The position numbers and the translations under genes are program-made. Shown here piece by piece: positions 5,307 to 5,950 of a DNA stretch of 5,950 nt. Position 1 is the stretch's first letter, and each line of letters begins with the position of its first letter. The stretch comes from an uncultured bacterium (lineage in GTDB: Bacteria; Actinomycetota; Coriobacteriia; Coriobacteriales; Coriobacteriaceae). The notes under the pieces were generated by a model. The model worked only from the letters and a program-made list of their open reading frames with translations, did not search any database and had not been told where the DNA came from. The stretch lies in contig CAJMOL010000109.1 of assembly GCA_905215095.1 (NCBI GenBank), positions 1 through 5,950 on the forward strand, written 5' to 3'.

Positions 5307-5950
5307 ATGACCAGATTGAACACAGAGCTTCTGCCGTTTTCCGAGCAGTCGGCGAAGAAAGCGGCTGAAATAATGGCGGCGGGCGGCGTAGTCGGCATAC
5401 CCACCGAGACGGTCTACGGATTAGCCGCAGACGCGCGCAACGAAGCCGCAGTCCGTAGCATATTCGAGGCCAAGGGACGCCCCCAGGACAACCCTCTGAT
5501 AGTGCATATCAGCGCGCTGGAGCAGCTCCCGCCGCTGGTTCGCGAGATACCGGAGCTGGCGCTGAAAATAGCTGAGAAGTACTGGCCGGGGCCGCTGACG
5601 ATGATTTTCCCGAAGTCGGACATGATACCTGCGGCTACCAGCGGCGGACTGGACACCGTTGCAGTCAGAATGCCGGAAAGCCCTGCGGCAAGGGCGATAA
5701 TCGACGCCTGCGGATTCCCGCTCGCGGCGCCGTCCGCGAACCTGTCGGGAAGCCCCAGCCCCACCACTGCCCAGCATGTCATGAACGACATGAACGGCAG
5801 GATACCGCTGATAATCGACGGCGGCGAGTGCCGCTGCGGCGTGGAAAGCACCGTGCTGTGCTTCCCGGCGGCTGACCGTGTGAGAATACTGAGACCCGGC
5901 GGAGTTACTGCGGAAATGCTGTCGGAGCTGTGCCAGGCCGATATCGACCC
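5307..5950 (+). CDS. tsaC: Threonylcarbamoyl-AMP synthase (TsaC/Sua5/YwlC), 3'-truncated
   Basis: 214 complete codons are visible before the window ends, with no stop. The enzyme makes threonylcarbamoyl-AMP from threonine, bicarbonate and ATP, the first step of t6A37 modification of ANN-decoding tRNAs, in the cytoplasm. YrdC-fold motifs are intact: PTETVYG (32-38), KGRP (56-59), PGPLT (94-98), PSANLSG (142-148), GVEST (178-182) and RILRPGG (193-199). Whether a C-terminal Sua5 domain follows cannot be seen. The gene starts 8 bases after prfA (ATG 5307, or TTG 5316 by ribosome-site spacing). Codon use differs sharply from every other gene here: by hand count 11 of 16 Ile codons are ATA, 6 of 12 Arg codons are AGA/AGG, and GGA is frequent. 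This looks like a Clostridia-type donor rather than the actinobacterial host, whether through transfer or a chimeric assembly. Confidence 0.93.
   Translation, partial: MTRLNTELLPFSEQSAKKAAEIMAAGGVVGIPTETVYGLAADARNEAAVRSIFEAKGRPQDNPLIVHISALEQLPPLVREIPELALKIAEKYWPGPLTMIFPKSDMIPAATSGGLDTVAVRMPESPAARAIIDACGFPLAAPSANLSGSPSPTTAQHVMNDMNGRIPLIIDGGECRCGVESTVLCFPAADRVRILRPGGVTAEMLSELCQADID

Noticed and set aside
5414..5851. Minus-strand open frame opposite tsaC
   Set aside because: The plus-strand frame shows every YrdC/Sua5 motif in order; the antisense product matches nothing recognisable.

Overview
The window reads as a GC-rich chromosomal segment from a gut-type actinobacterium, most likely a Coriobacteriia member close to Collinsella. 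This is inferred from codon use (CGN arginine, ATC/ATT isoleucine, CTC/CTG leucine) and from the character of the release factor; no database comparison was possible. All genes are on the plus strand. No phage, CRISPR, tRNA, rRNA or transposase gene was seen.

Layout. Positions 1-2493 hold a tight three-gene polar amino acid ABC importer: the C-terminal part of a substrate-binding protein cut by the window edge, a permease with an unusually long membrane-spanning N-terminus, and a complete ATPase. A strong GC hairpin at 2517-2541 closes this unit. It is followed at 2566-3981 by an M20-family zinc peptidase of the carboxypeptidase S/PM20D1 type. Together the importer and peptidase suggest a small amino acid or peptide scavenging locus. 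Positions 3982-4230 are non-coding and carry three consecutive inverted repeats and a candidate promoter. prfA (release factor RF1) follows at 4231-5298, and a threonylcarbamoyl-AMP synthase gene (tsaC/sua5) starts 8 bases later and runs off the window end.

Most of the window is ordinary housekeeping and transport. The part most worth checking is the last 650 bases. Codon use changes abruptly at the prfA/tsaC boundary: 11 of 16 isoleucines become ATA and half of the arginines become AGA/AGG. prmC, which I would expect between prfA and sua5 in an actinobacterium, is absent. This is either horizontal acquisition or a chimeric (metagenome) join. A second point is a His-to-Gln change in the stop-codon-reading loop of RF1. 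I did not find convincing evidence of a previously undescribed biological system.
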